Source: Vulcanimicrobiota bacterium
Lineage (GTDB): Bacteria > Vulcanimicrobiota > Vulcanimicrobiia > Vulcanimicrobiales > Vulcanimicrobiaceae
DNA: 64,000 bases
Assembly: GCA_027306785.1 (NCBI GenBank)
Contig: DAHUZB010000033.1
Coordinates: forward strand, 1 to 64,000
Direction of reading: 5' to 3'
Positions within the stretch are counted from its first letter, which is position 1; each line of letters opens with the position of its first letter. Shown piece after piece: positions 23,401 to 31,869 of the stretch. The notes beneath the pieces are model-generated. The model searched no databases, was not told where the DNA came from, and saw only the letters and a program-made list of their open reading frames with translations. Both the position numbers and the translations under genes were made by a program.

Positions 23401-25641
23401 CTAGGTACCCGCATCGCCGCCCGCTCGAATCACGTATTTCACGATGAAGCGATCGAGGGTGGCGTTCGCCGCGGGCGTGCCGTAGTTCAGATAGAGGTCG
23501 CCGTGCGCGAGCTGCATGTGAAACGCACCGGCGAGATTCAGCCCGGGCGCGCTTGCGAAACCGCCGCGTCCGTTGATTGAACGCAGCGAGATCGTGAAGT
23601 TACTTTCGCGGCCCGTCTCGACGCCGAGCGAGATACGTCGCAACCACTGCGAATCGAGGATTCCGGTTGCGCGATCGCGTTCGTAGCTACCGTCGTACTC
23701 GAAACCGAGCGTCATGTGCGTACCGAGCGGCCGTGAGGTCGATGCGGTGTAGAGATGCACGCGATTCGAACCGAAATTTCCCCAGGCGGCGCTCAGGTCG
23801 ATCGGGTGCGGTGTGCCGTCGTGATATCCGATCGGCACGCTCATCAGGTTGAACGGGGTGGTGATGCCGTTTTGGTAGCAGGGCGCGCCGCTGAAATACG
23901 AGGTGCCGAGGATCGTTCCGCTGCATCCGGGCCCCGCGAAGACACTATAGCCCCGCAGGGTACTGACGACCGGGCCGACGCCGTTGAGCGAGAAGCCGTT
24001 GTCGAACGAGGCGCTGTAGGTGATGCCCGCATCCGATTCGTGCACGGCGCCGCTGCGATCGAGCAGACGATCGGCGCCGATGTTCAAATCCCAGTTCTTG
24101 ATCCCGCGCGCGCTCCCGACGAAGTTGAGCATCGATTGCAGGCCGCGGATATCCGACGTGGTCGTATAGCCGTCGATCGGATCGTAATTCGGCGAGATGT
24201 CGTCGTAGCCGACCAGGGCTTCCCAATTCGGTTTGTGCACGTCGAGAAAGCCGGTGGTGTTGTGGGCGATACCGCCCGGCACCCAGCTTCCGCGTTCGAC
24301 CGCGCTGTCGAACGAATACACGAACCCGGTGTGCGCGTTGCGACCTTTGACGCCCGCTTCGACGGTGCTGTCGTTTCCCGCGATGCTGTGGTGGGCGAGT
24401 ACGCCGTCGGACCAGTATTCGAACGATTCGTTCTGCATCGCGTGCTTGAAGCCGTAGGCGATGTCGTCGAACGTGTTGCCGCTCACCTGATCGAACCCGC
24501 GGTACGAGAGCACGCCGAAGCTCTGCAGGCCGTAGGTCCCTTCGATCTTGGCACCGCGGTCGAACGGGCCGACGCTCGGCGAGTAAAAGATCGTGTCGGG
24601 CGGCGAGAAGGTGGTTGCGAAGCCCGATGGGTCGGGGTTCAGGTACTGCGCGCCCTGCGCGAAGAACGGACGATATTCTTGCAGCTGCCGCCGAAACTCT
24701 TGCGGCGCGATCGTCTGCTGATCCACCTCGACGTTCGAGAAATCCGGGTTCGCGGTGCCCACGAAGTTGATCGTCGAGGTCAGCGGCACGCTCACGTCCA
24801 CCCCGAGCGGGCGCACGTTCTGCGAACGGAACGAGCCGTCGGCCTGCTGGAAGAGCTCGCGGTCGCCGCCCACGCTCGAGAGCGCATAGATCTCGGCGCG
24901 CGGCTTCGGCCGCGTCGCGACGCGGTCGTCGAGCGCGATCGGGCCCGCCGCGGGCCAAAAGCGCAGTTCGTAGAAGTTCGGCCAGTTGCCCGACCCGCCG
25001 TCCTGCATGACCCCGTCCCAGACCCACGAGTAGTGTTCGCCGAGAGCCGAGACTTGCCGGTAGAAGTTCACGCGCCAGGTCTGGTGCTTGCCGGGACGGA
25101 TGCGCAGCACGTCGAGGGGGATGACGAGCACCGCCTTCCAGCCGTCCGGCGTGCGCTTCGCGGCGGCCCGCCACTGCGGGCGGTAGCGGGCGTTCTCGCT
25201 CGCCTGTTGGTAGCGCACCCCGCGAGGGGTGACCTCGAAGAGGTAGGCCTGCGATCCGTCGCCGCTCGTGTCGATGCCCACCGCCACGAAGTCGTCGGTC
25301 CCGAATCCCACGTCGTCGGTGCTTTGGGTGTCGGTGATCGGCACGCCCGGCTGCGCCGCGTCGAAGGCCACGTAGAGGTTCTTCTGGTCGTAGAGCAGGT
25401 AGGCGGTGGTGGTGTTCGAGACGGCCCGGCGCCGCTTCGTCACGTTCTGCCAGGCCCCATCGCTCTCGATCTTGCCGGCCTTCCACGCGGGGTCGCGCAG
25501 CGACGGGTCGAGCGCCATCGGATGGGGAGCCGCGGCCGGTGTGAACGAAAAGGTATCGGGTACGGCGGCGGGAGCCGGTTGACTGAAACCGGCGACCAAA
25601 AGAGCCGTAGTTAAAGAGAGGGCGAGTGCGCGGGCATACAT
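23401..25641 (-). CDS. Exported DUF5916 protein with CBM9-like N-terminal domain
   Basis: 746 residues from ATG at 25641, where a signal peptide begins (MYARALALSLTTALLVAGF, cleavage near APAA-VPD). Residues about 30-240 form a CBM9-like/DOMON-type domain (DPAWKAGKIESDGAWQNVT, GWKAVLVIPLDVLRIRPGKH, and YRQVSALGEHYSWVWDG). The remainder matches DUF5916: QNVRPLGVDVSVPLTSTINF, NPDFSNVEVDQQTIAPQEFR, and a C-terminal stretch of alternating strands suggesting a beta-barrel. These proteins are large, exported, probably outer-membrane and of unknown function. Divergent from a CadC-like regulator (gap 25642-25726) that could control it. Confidence 0.85.
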   Translation of the reverse strand: MYARALALSLTTALLVAGFSQPAPAAVPDTFSFTPAAAPHPMALDPSLRDPAWKAGKIESDGAWQNVTKRRRAVSNTTTAYLLYDQKNLYVAFDAAQPGVPITDTQSTDDVGFGTDDFVAVGIDTSGDGSQAYLFEVTPRGVRYQQASENARYRPQWRAAAKRTPDGWKAVLVIPLDVLRIRPGKHQTWRVNFYRQVSALGEHYSWVWDGVMQDGGSGNWPNFYELRFWPAAGPIALDDRVATRPKPRAEIYALSSVGGDRELFQQADGSFRSQNVRPLGVDVSVPLTSTINFVGTANPDFSNVEVDQQTIAPQEFRRQLQEYRPFFAQGAQYLNPDPSGFATTFSPPDTIFYSPSVGPFDRGAKIEGTYGLQSFGVLSYRGFDQVSGNTFDDIAYGFKHAMQNESFEYWSDGVLAHHSIAGNDSTVEAGVKGRNAHTGFVYSFDSAVERGSWVPGGIAHNTTGFLDVHKPNWEALVGYDDISPNYDPIDGYTTTSDIRGLQSMLNFVGSARGIKNWDLNIGADRLLDRSGAVHESDAGITYSASFDNGFSLNGVGPVVSTLRGYSVFAGPGCSGTILGTSYFSGAPCYQNGITTPFNLMSVPIGYHDGTPHPIDLSAAWGNFGSNRVHLYTASTSRPLGTHMTLGFEYDGSYERDRATGILDSQWLRRISLGVETGRESNFTISLRSINGRGGFASAPGLNLAGAFHMQLAHGDLYLNYGTPAANATLDRFIVKYVIRAGGDAGT

Positions 25642-25726
25642 CGATGTTCGAGCATGGCGCGGGTGCGCCGAACCCGTCCTCAGAACGGCATCAAAGATTT
25701 CTCGCGATAGGAAACCGGATACCACC

Positions 25727-27151
25727 ATGAGCGTCTACGAGTTCGGCCCGTTCCAGCTCGATGTCGAGCGACTGCTCCTTCTCCACGAGGGAGCCCCGGT
25801 CGCACTCGGTCCGAAGGTCGTCGAAACGCTCCTCGCGCTGGTCGAACATCCGGGTGACGTGCTTGCCAAGAGCGCGCTGCTCGATCGCATCTGGCCCGAA
25901 GGCTTCGTCGAGGAGGCCAACCTCGCCCAGAACATCTACGTGCTGCGCAAGACGCTGCGCGCCACCTGGGGCGTCGACGCGATCGAGACGGTGCCGCGTC
26001 GCGGCTACCGCTTCGTGGCCGAAGTCCGCCGTGTGGAGCACGTGCCGCTCGCGGAGCCGCCGCTCGTTCGCGAGACGGTGCCCGCGCCCGCGCCGCAGCG
26101 GCACCCGGGCTACCGTCGGCTGCTCGCCGCGGCGAGCGTGGCGATCGCCGCGCTCGGCTTCGCGCTGACCGCCGCGTTCGCGCATCGCGCACCGTCGGGT
26201 CCCGTGCTCTCTCCGAACGGCGCGCGCCTGTACCAGATCGGCCGTTACTACTGGAATCAACGCACGCGCAGCGGCGTGGAAAAGAGCCTCGCGTACTTCT
26301 CGCAAGTGATCGATACCGATCCGCGCGACGCGCGCGGCTACGCGGCGCTCGCGGAGGCGAACGCGATCATGGGCGACTACAGCTACGGCAACCAGTCGCC
26401 GAACGTCTACTTCGAGCGCGCGCGCGGGTATGCGGAGCGTGCGCTCGCGATCGACGCGAATTCGGCCGAGGCGCACGCGTCGCTCGGGCTCATCGCGCTC
26501 GACAAGAACGACATCGATACCGCCATCGACGAACTCGAACGCGCGCTGCAGGTCGATCCCTCGTCCGGGCCCGCGCACGAATGGTTCGGCATCGCGCTGC
26601 TCTACAAGGGCCGCGCTCACGAAGCGTTCCGTCAGTTGCAAACGGCGGCGAACTTGGATCCGCTCTCGGTCTCCACGACCGCGTGGCTCGGTTCCGTCGC
26701 GTATCTCGACCATCACTTCAACGAAGCGATCGCGTATTCGCGTCAAGCGCTCGATCTCGAGCCGCAGCGTACCGATGCGCTCACCACGATCGGCGAAGCG
26801 TACGAAGCCGAAGGCAACTATGCCCGTGCGGTCGCGACGTTCAAGCGCTACGGCATGGAGCCCGATAATCGCGCGGAGGCGGCGGCGTTGCTCGCGCACG
26901 TGTACGCGCTACAGCATCACCTGCGCGATGCTCGCATGCAGCTCGCATTCGCGAGCAAACATCAGCGCGACGTCGATCCCACCGACCTTGCCGCCGCGGC
27001 GGCGGCGGTCGGCGATCGATCGGTCGCGATCGAACTGCTGCGTCGCTTGAAAGGGCGCCTCGCGTGGTTCGCGATCGAAAACGATCCGCGGTTCGCCCAG
27101 TTGCGCGCCGACGCGGCGTTCCGTCAGCTCTCGCTTCGGCAACCGGCGTAA
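25727..27151 (+). CDS. CadC/ToxR-like transmembrane winged-helix regulator with TPR domain
   Basis: 474 residues. The N-terminal OmpR/CadC-type winged helix (about 1-100) includes the recognition region EEANLAQNIYVLRKTLR and wing ETVPRRGYRFVAEV. A single membrane helix lies at about 131-152. A C-terminal TPR superhelix (about 190-470) is seen as repeated helices such as YAALAEANAIMGDYSYG, AEAHASLGLIALDKNDIDTA and LTTIGEAYEAEGNYARAVAT. DNA would be bound in the cytoplasm while the TPR part senses outside. It is divergent from the DUF5916 gene 85 bases away, the most obvious target. Confidence 0.87.
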   Translation: MSVYEFGPFQLDVERLLLLHEGAPVALGPKVVETLLALVEHPGDVLAKSALLDRIWPEGFVEEANLAQNIYVLRKTLRATWGVDAIETVPRRGYRFVAEVRRVEHVPLAEPPLVRETVPAPAPQRHPGYRRLLAAASVAIAALGFALTAAFAHRAPSGPVLSPNGARLYQIGRYYWNQRTRSGVEKSLAYFSQVIDTDPRDARGYAALAEANAIMGDYSYGNQSPNVYFERARGYAERALAIDANSAEAHASLGLIALDKNDIDTAIDELERALQVDPSSGPAHEWFGIALLYKGRAHEAFRQLQTAANLDPLSVSTTAWLGSVAYLDHHFNEAIAYSRQALDLEPQRTDALTTIGEAYEAEGNYARAVATFKRYGMEPDNRAEAAALLAHVYALQHHLRDARMQLAFASKHQRDVDPTDLAAAAAAVGDRSVAIELLRRLKGRLAWFAIENDPRFAQLRADAAFRQLSLRQPA

Positions 27152-27153
27152 CC

Positions 27154-27612
27154 GTGGCGTACGGATCGCTCTTCGAGGCGCTCGCCGAGCAGCCCGAAAT
27201 CGCGCGCACGCTCGCCGCGCACCTACGCGCCTGCGGCGACGACGGCACGGTCGGTCGGCGCGTCAAGGAATTGATCGCGCTCATGGTCGGCTGGCTCAAC
27301 GCCTGCGACTACTGCACCTGCGTCCACGAAGAGATCGCGCAGCACCTCGGCATCTCGACCGAGACGCTCGCATCGCTCGGCGACTACGCGCGCAGTCCGC
27401 ACTTCAGCGATGCCGAGCGCGCGGCGCTCGCCGCGACCGTTTCACTCACGCGCGAGCCGCGTGCGCTGCCGCCGAACCTGATGGATGCGCTGCACGCACA
27501 CTACACGCCCGAACAGTGCGTGGAGATCGTCGCCGCGATCGGTCTCAATAACTATCTGAGTCGCGTGAGCAACGCGCTCGGCGTCAAACCGCCTTCGTCG
27601 GCACCGGCGTAA
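27154..27612 (+). CDS. AhpD-like carboxymuconolactone decarboxylase-family protein
   Basis: 152 residues from GTG at 27154, two bases after the regulator stop. The AhpD-type centre is NACDYCTCVHEE with Cys51-xx-Cys54 and His58; Glu39 in VKELIALMV is the family's proton-relay glutamate. Such proteins are alkylhydroperoxidases or thiol-disulfide reductases. An extra Cys56 sits inside the motif. The 3' end overlaps the convergent M48-RDD gene by 29 bases (27584-27612). Confidence 0.85.
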   Translation: MAYGSLFEALAEQPEIARTLAAHLRACGDDGTVGRRVKELIALMVGWLNACDYCTCVHEEIAQHLGISTETLASLGDYARSPHFSDAERAALAATVSLTREPRALPPNLMDALHAHYTPEQCVEIVAAIGLNNYLSRVSNALGVKPPSSAPA

Positions 27613-29020
27613 CCGCGTTCGCGGCGCGCGCCATGATGCGCTCCGCGCGAATCAGCCGCGTACCCGAGAGACGGTCGTGCAGCATGATCCGGTGCATGAA
27701 CGGACTCAGCACGAGGATCAGCGGCCAGAGCGCGAGACCGAGCGCGTAGCGCGCGAACGAACGCACGAGGCCCGGCTGACGGTAGTCGGTCGTCACGATA
27801 CGCAGGCCGACGATCATCATGCCGAAGCTCTGTCCGGCGAGGCCGACCAGCAGCCACAGGTAGAGTGCGGTGACGTCGATCGTTAGATTTCCGACGATGC
27901 CGGAGACGCGCGAGAGCGCGCGTCCGATCGGCGTGTCGGCGCCGTCGAAGTGGAAGCCGTTGCCGTCGAGCCGAATCGGCGCGAACACCACCGTGGTGCT
28001 GTCGCCGGAGCCGTGGCTCGCGGAACTCTTGGTGGTGGTGGTCGTCGTCGTCTTAGGAGCGCCGCCGCTGCTCGCCTGGTTCGTGAAGGCGAGGATCAGC
28101 GTGCTGACCACGATCAGGTCGATCGTGACCGCCCACGTGCGGCGCCACCAGCCCGCGCAGTCGGAACGCGTGACGAGCGAACCGGCGATCGCCGCGGGCA
28201 TCGGCGCGGTGCGAATCTCGCGGTCGTACCACGCGGCGGCGGGCGCGTAGAGCGGTGAGTGCAGGAACGCATCCATCGCGGCGATGCGGCGCGTGGCGTA
28301 CGGCTCGGAGCCGAGCCACTCGCCCCAGCGCAGCACGCTGTCGGTCGCGATCTCGCGCCCTTGCTCGATGAACTGCGAGGTATCGACGCGGCGCCCGAAT
28401 TCGTGAAACGAGGCGATCGCGATCGAGCGGATCGCCGCATCGAGCGAGCCGCACGCGAGCAGACCGATACGATCGCAGGTGAACGTACACGTGCGCAGCC
28501 AGCCGCCGAAGACCAGCGAGACCAGCGCGTTCTCGTTGCCGTTCACGCTCAACAGCGAAAGAAAGCGCGTGTGTCCGGCGGCGATGTGCCCGAGTTCGCG
28601 TCCGATCGCAAAGGCGAGTTCGTCGTCTTCGAAGGTCTCGATCCAATGACTCGAGAGCACGAGCGAGTACGGTTCGCCGAAGCCGAGCGCTACCGCGGGA
28701 ACGTTATTGTCTTCGCGCACGAAGACCAGCGGCATCGGAATCTCGAGCTGCGTGCAGATGCGCTGCACGAGCGCGAAGACGCGCGGATACTGTGCTTCGT
28801 GCACCATCACCGACGATCCGATCAGACGCCCGCGCGCGAGCGTGACGTAGAGCATCGCGATGACGATGAAGAGCGCCACCTCGGGCGGCCCGATTTTCTC
28901 GTGAATCACCGTCCCGATCGCGTAGGCGATCGGGAGCGCGAAGACCAGCGTGAGGACGAAGGCTAGACGCTCTCGAGGGTGACGAAGCGTCGCGGGGCCT
29001 TCGAAGAGTGGGCTTGGCAC
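27584..29020 (-). CDS. M48-like peptidase fused to an RDD membrane domain, HExxH changed to RExxH
   Basis: 478 residues from GTG at 29020; no clear Shine-Dalgarno, but it is the only start that keeps the first membrane helices. Residues about 20-62 hold two helices, and 68-270 resemble an M48 peptidase (YPRVFALVQRICTQLEIPMP, ALGFGEPYSLVLSSHWIE, CDRIGLLACGSLDAAI). The zinc motif reads GRELGHIAAGH: Arg141 replaces the first His, leaving Glu142 and His145. The C-terminal third is an RDD domain (GWWRRTWAVTIDLIVVSTL; GQSFGMMIVGLRIVTTDYR). A Thr-rich stretch encoded by repeated ACC/ACG codons links them. Possibly an inactive pseudoprotease or chaperone. It overlaps the diguanylate cyclase gene by 58 bases. 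Confidence 0.8.
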   Translation of the reverse strand: MPSPLFEGPATLRHPRERLAFVLTLVFALPIAYAIGTVIHEKIGPPEVALFIVIAMLYVTLARGRLIGSSVMVHEAQYPRVFALVQRICTQLEIPMPLVFVREDNNVPAVALGFGEPYSLVLSSHWIETFEDDELAFAIGRELGHIAAGHTRFLSLLSVNGNENALVSLVFGGWLRTCTFTCDRIGLLACGSLDAAIRSIAIASFHEFGRRVDTSQFIEQGREIATDSVLRWGEWLGSEPYATRRIAAMDAFLHSPLYAPAAAWYDREIRTAPMPAAIAGSLVTRSDCAGWWRRTWAVTIDLIVVSTLILAFTNQASSGGAPKTTTTTTTKSSASHGSGDSTTVVFAPIRLDGNGFHFDGADTPIGRALSRVSGIVGNLTIDVTALYLWLLVGLAGQSFGMMIVGLRIVTTDYRQPGLVRSFARYALGLALWPLILVLSPFMHRIMLHDRLSGTRLIRAERIMARAANAVTPVPTKAV

Positions 29021-30240
29021 ACGCTCTTCTCGGAGGAGGCGACGACGGTTTCCTTCCGGGGCGATGCAAGTTTGATCCCGCAGCCGCCGTTGCGCTTGAC
29101 TTCGTACATCTCGCGATCCGCGAGCGCGACCACGTCGCGGGCGGTCGAACCGCTGCCGGGGTAGGTCGCGACGCCGATGCTCGCCCGCACGCTGAGCGGC
29201 ACGCCGTCGATCATGAACGGCTCGTCGAGACTGCGCAGAATCTTGCGTGCCGCGTCGACGGCCGCGTCGTCGGTGTAGAGCTCGTCGATCAGCACCACGA
29301 ACTCGTCGCCGCCGAAGCGGGCGACCGTGTCGGATGCACGCACGTGACGCGAGAGGCGGTCGGCCACGGCGATGAGGACGCGATCGCCGTAGGCATGGCC
29401 GTGACGATCGTTGAGCGCTTTGAATCCGTCGAGATCGAGGAAGAGCACGGCGCAGCGGCGCTCGTTGCGGCCGCAGCGCGCGATCGCCGATTCCAGTCGC
29501 TCTTCGAAGGCGGGGCGATTCGGCAGACGCGTGAGCGCGTCGCAAAGCGCGAGCTCGGTGAGCTGCGCCTCGCGCTCCTTCAGATCGCTGATATCGAGCA
29601 TCGTCCCGACGCGCGCGATCGCCATGCCGCGCTCGTCGTAGACCGTGCGCAGGCGCTCGCGCACCGAGCGTATGCGGCCGTCGGCGCAGAGGATGCGATG
29701 ATCCGAAGAGTAGGCGTCCTCGCCGTCGTGTTCGGCGAGCGTCGCGGCGACCTGCGCGCGATCGTCGGGGTGGTCGAAGGCGCGAATATCGAGGTGCAGC
29801 GTATGGCGCGGCGTGCCGAGAATGCCCGCGAGGCCTTCCGAGATGGTCACCACGCCGGTCCGCAGGTCTTCGTACCAGGTGCCCATGCCGATCGTGCGTT
29901 CCGCGGCGGAGATGGCGCGCGGATCCATACCGGTGAGCGCGTGGAGTTCGACCGCGCGGCCCGCGACGCCCACGATCTCGCCCCGCGCATTCACGAGCGG
30001 CGCGAGTTCGAATCGCAGCAGCGTGTCGTGAGCCGAGGCTTCGAAGGTGAGGGTCTCACCGTCGAGCGCCCACTGATGGGCGACGAGCGTGACGTCGGTG
30101 GGGGTAAAGCTTCCCCAGAGGTCGCTCACGTGGATGGAGTCCGCGTGCTCGCCGATCCCCGCAAAGCCGCGCAGCCGAGCCGTAAGCGACGTGACCTGCA
30201 GGTTGGTGTCGGTGTTCCAGACGAGAGCCTGGTCGAGCAT
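28963..30240 (-). CDS. Diguanylate cyclase with two PAS-like sensor domains
   Basis: 425 residues. Two PAS-type segments (about 1-100 and 115-220; the second ends in the PAC-like VGTMLDISDLKEREAQL), then a GGDEF domain (about 225-390). The signature FGGDEF is intact at 309-314, and the inhibitory I-site RASD is at 301-304, five residues before it. Metal-binding Asp is in LFLDLDGFKALND. It should make cyclic di-GMP with product feedback inhibition. No membrane helix or EAL domain. Its 3' end contains the start of the M48-RDD gene in another frame. Confidence 0.93.
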   Translation of the reverse strand: MLDQALVWNTDTNLQVTSLTARLRGFAGIGEHADSIHVSDLWGSFTPTDVTLVAHQWALDGETLTFEASAHDTLLRFELAPLVNARGEIVGVAGRAVELHALTGMDPRAISAAERTIGMGTWYEDLRTGVVTISEGLAGILGTPRHTLHLDIRAFDHPDDRAQVAATLAEHDGEDAYSSDHRILCADGRIRSVRERLRTVYDERGMAIARVGTMLDISDLKEREAQLTELALCDALTRLPNRPAFEERLESAIARCGRNERRCAVLFLDLDGFKALNDRHGHAYGDRVLIAVADRLSRHVRASDTVARFGGDEFVVLIDELYTDDAAVDAARKILRSLDEPFMIDGVPLSVRASIGVATYPGSGSTARDVVALADREMYEVKRNGGCGIKLASPRKETVVASSEKSVCQAHSSKAPRRFVTLESV

Positions 30241-30358
30241 CCGAGGGCCTTTCCGGTGAGCGAGTCTCTGGTGCGCTCATAGTACCTAAGGCCCATGGCC
30301 GCCAACATCCGGGGAAACCCCTGGTCTGGGCACGCCGGAAAATCCCCGTGGTACCCCC

Positions 30359-30387
30359 TTGACGGCGCGGGCGGCCTGTCCTATTGT
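30359..30387 (+). promoter_or_regulatory. Sigma-70-type promoter of the peptide-GntR-ABC operon
   Basis: TTGACG at 30359-30364, a 17-base spacer, then TATTGT at 30382-30387. The best-looking vegetative promoter in the window, 56 bases before the GWGPK peptide ATG. Its -10 end overlaps the operator palindrome. Confidence 0.75.
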
Positions 30388-30403
30388 ACTAGTGTACTAG
30401 TAC
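30386..30403. promoter_or_regulatory. Palindromic operator, probable GntR (YtrA-type) site
   Basis: GTACTAGT-GT-ACTAGTAC is a perfect 8+8 inverted repeat around two bases, placed across the -10 end and the expected transcription start. YtrA-type GntR repressors typically autoregulate through such palindromes, and the GntR gene is second in this operon. Assignment of the regulator to this site is inference. Confidence 0.75.
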
Positions 30404-30442
30404 GACAGCACGTTGGTACTGGGACGGAAAGAAGGCAGCACC

Positions 30443-30553
30443 ATGACCCGTTTCATCGATCGTCCGACCGAGACCGAGAGCCGCGAGACCCGCGTTCGCG
30501 TTCCGCAGCAGATGCCCGCCCCGATGTTCCAAGGCTGGGGCCCGAAGTTCTAA
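30443..30553 (+). CDS. 36-residue peptide ending in GWGPKF
   Basis: MTRFIDRPTETESRETRVRV, then PQQMPAPMFQGWGPKF and stop. AGAAGG at 30430-30435 is a fair Shine-Dalgarno. It is the first gene after the promoter/operator and ends six bases before the GntR start. The final FQGWGPK repeats the FGGWGPK of the peptide at 23089-23250, while the rest differs: a charged leader-like half followed by the conserved end. No secretion signal is visible. Its place at the head of an ABC-transporter operon makes a signalling or exported peptide possible, but nothing in the sequence proves it. Confidence 0.6.
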   Translation: MTRFIDRPTETESRETRVRVPQQMPAPMFQGWGPKF

Positions 30554-30559
30554 ACGGCC

Positions 30560-30958
30560 ATGCCCGTCGTTCTCACGGTCGACCCGCGTAGCGGCGTCCC
30601 GATCTATCTCCAGGTGATCGAGCAGGTCAAGCGCTCGGTGGCGCTCGGGATCCTCGCAGGCGGGGAACAGCTCCCGACGGTCAAGCAGCTCGCGCTCGAT
30701 CTCACGATCAATCCCAACACCGTTGCCAAAGCCTATCGCGAGCTGGAGCGCGACGGCGTGATCGAGACCTCGCCGGGGCGCGGCTCGTTCGTCAAGAGCA
30801 ACGGCGCCGCCGACTCCACCAAATCCGCCGCGCGCGATGTCGCTCGCGACGCGTTCGATGCGGCGGTGCGAGAAGCAAAATCGATCGGACTCGGCGCGGC
30901 CGAGGTACGAGACCTGGCCGCCGCGGCGATCGACCGCTGGTTCACGGAGGAGCAATGA
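30560..30958 (+). CDS. GntR-family transcriptional regulator, YtrA subfamily
   Basis: 132 residues. Winged helix at about 10-80 (GVPIYLQVIEQVKRSVALG, LPTVKQLALDLTINPNTVAK, ELERDGVIETSPGRGSFV), followed by only a short helical tail. This small size is typical of the YtrA subfamily, which controls ABC transporters rather than metabolic enzymes and lacks a large ligand domain. It overlaps the ABC ATPase gene by ATGA (30955-30958). Likely repressor of its own operon at 30386-30403. In Bacillus the equivalent operon responds to cell-wall antibiotics. Confidence 0.92.
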   Translation: MPVVLTVDPRSGVPIYLQVIEQVKRSVALGILAGGEQLPTVKQLALDLTINPNTVAKAYRELERDGVIETSPGRGSFVKSNGAADSTKSAARDVARDAFDAAVREAKSIGLGAAEVRDLAAAAIDRWFTEEQ

Positions 30959-31869
30959 GCAGCACCCTTACCGTTTCGCATCTTCGCAAGACGTACGGAC
31001 CGTACGTCGCGGTCGACGATCTCTCGTTCGAGGTCCCCGAAGGCTGCGTCTTCGGATTGCTCGGCCCCAACGGCGCCGGCAAATCGACCACCTTCAAATG
31101 TATGCTCGGTCTCGCTCGCGCGACCGCGGGCAGCGTGCTCTTCGGCGGCAAGCCGCTCGAGCCCGCGCTCTTCGAGTCGATCGCGTACGTGCCGGAGCGC
31201 AGCGTGCTCTACGATTGGATGACGGTCGCCGAACACGTCGAGATGCAGCGCCGCGCGTTTACCTCGTTCGATCCGAAAGCAGCGTACGAATTGCTCGCGC
31301 AGTTCGGCATCGATCCGCGCAAAAAAGCGCGCGCGCTTTCCAAAGGCATGAAGACGGCGACGATGGTCGCGCTCGCGATCGCACGCCGCGCGCAAACGCT
31401 CATTCTCGATGAACCCACGAGCGGGCTCGATCCGATCAACCAGCGCCACGTCCTCAATTTGATCATCAACGAATCGGCGCGCGGCGCGACCGTGATCTTC
31501 TCGTCGCATCAGATCGGCCAGGTGGAACGCGCCGCGGAGAGCATCGCGGTGATCGATCGCGGACGACTCGCGCTCGAAGGCGCGGTCGACGATCTGAAGG
31601 CCGGACGCAAGATCGTCGAAGCGATCTTCCCGTCCGAAACGTACGCGCTCGACGGCGTGAGCGGCGATTCGCGCGTGGCTCGTCTGGATCGCACCGGACG
31701 TATCGTACGCGCGCTCGTGACGAGCGACGCCGGCGAATTCGTCACGCGGCTGGAAGCGCTCGGCGGCAGCGGCGTGCGCATCGTCGACCTCAATCTCGAA
31801 GACATCTTTTTGTACGCGGTCGCGCCGAGCGATGCAACGGCCGACGTGGTGGGAGGCGCATCGAAATGA
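30955..31869 (+). CDS. ABC transporter ATP-binding protein (YtrB-like)
   Basis: 304 residues. Walker A GPNGAGKS at 37-44, signature LSKGM at 128-132, Walker B LILDEPTSGLDP at 149-160, and switch His in FSSHQIGQVERAAE. The Q-loop position reads YVPERSVLYDWMTV: Glu81 stands where Gln is usual, a change seen in some exporter ATPases with short families but worth noting. The C-terminal 90 residues form an accessory beta-rich domain. It couples to the permease encoded next (overlap 31866-31869). Confidence 0.93.
   Translation: MSSTLTVSHLRKTYGPYVAVDDLSFEVPEGCVFGLLGPNGAGKSTTFKCMLGLARATAGSVLFGGKPLEPALFESIAYVPERSVLYDWMTVAEHVEMQRRAFTSFDPKAAYELLAQFGIDPRKKARALSKGMKTATMVALAIARRAQTLILDEPTSGLDPINQRHVLNLIINESARGATVIFSSHQIGQVERAAESIAVIDRGRLALEGAVDDLKAGRKIVEAIFPSETYALDGVSGDSRVARLDRTGRIVRALVTSDAGEFVTRLEALGGSGVRIVDLNLEDIFLYAVAPSDATADVVGGASK

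Noticed and set aside
23755-25614. A 619-codon plus-strand frame inside the DUF5916 gene
   Set aside because: No Shine-Dalgarno, low-complexity charged composition, and the opposite strand has a signal peptide and family motifs.
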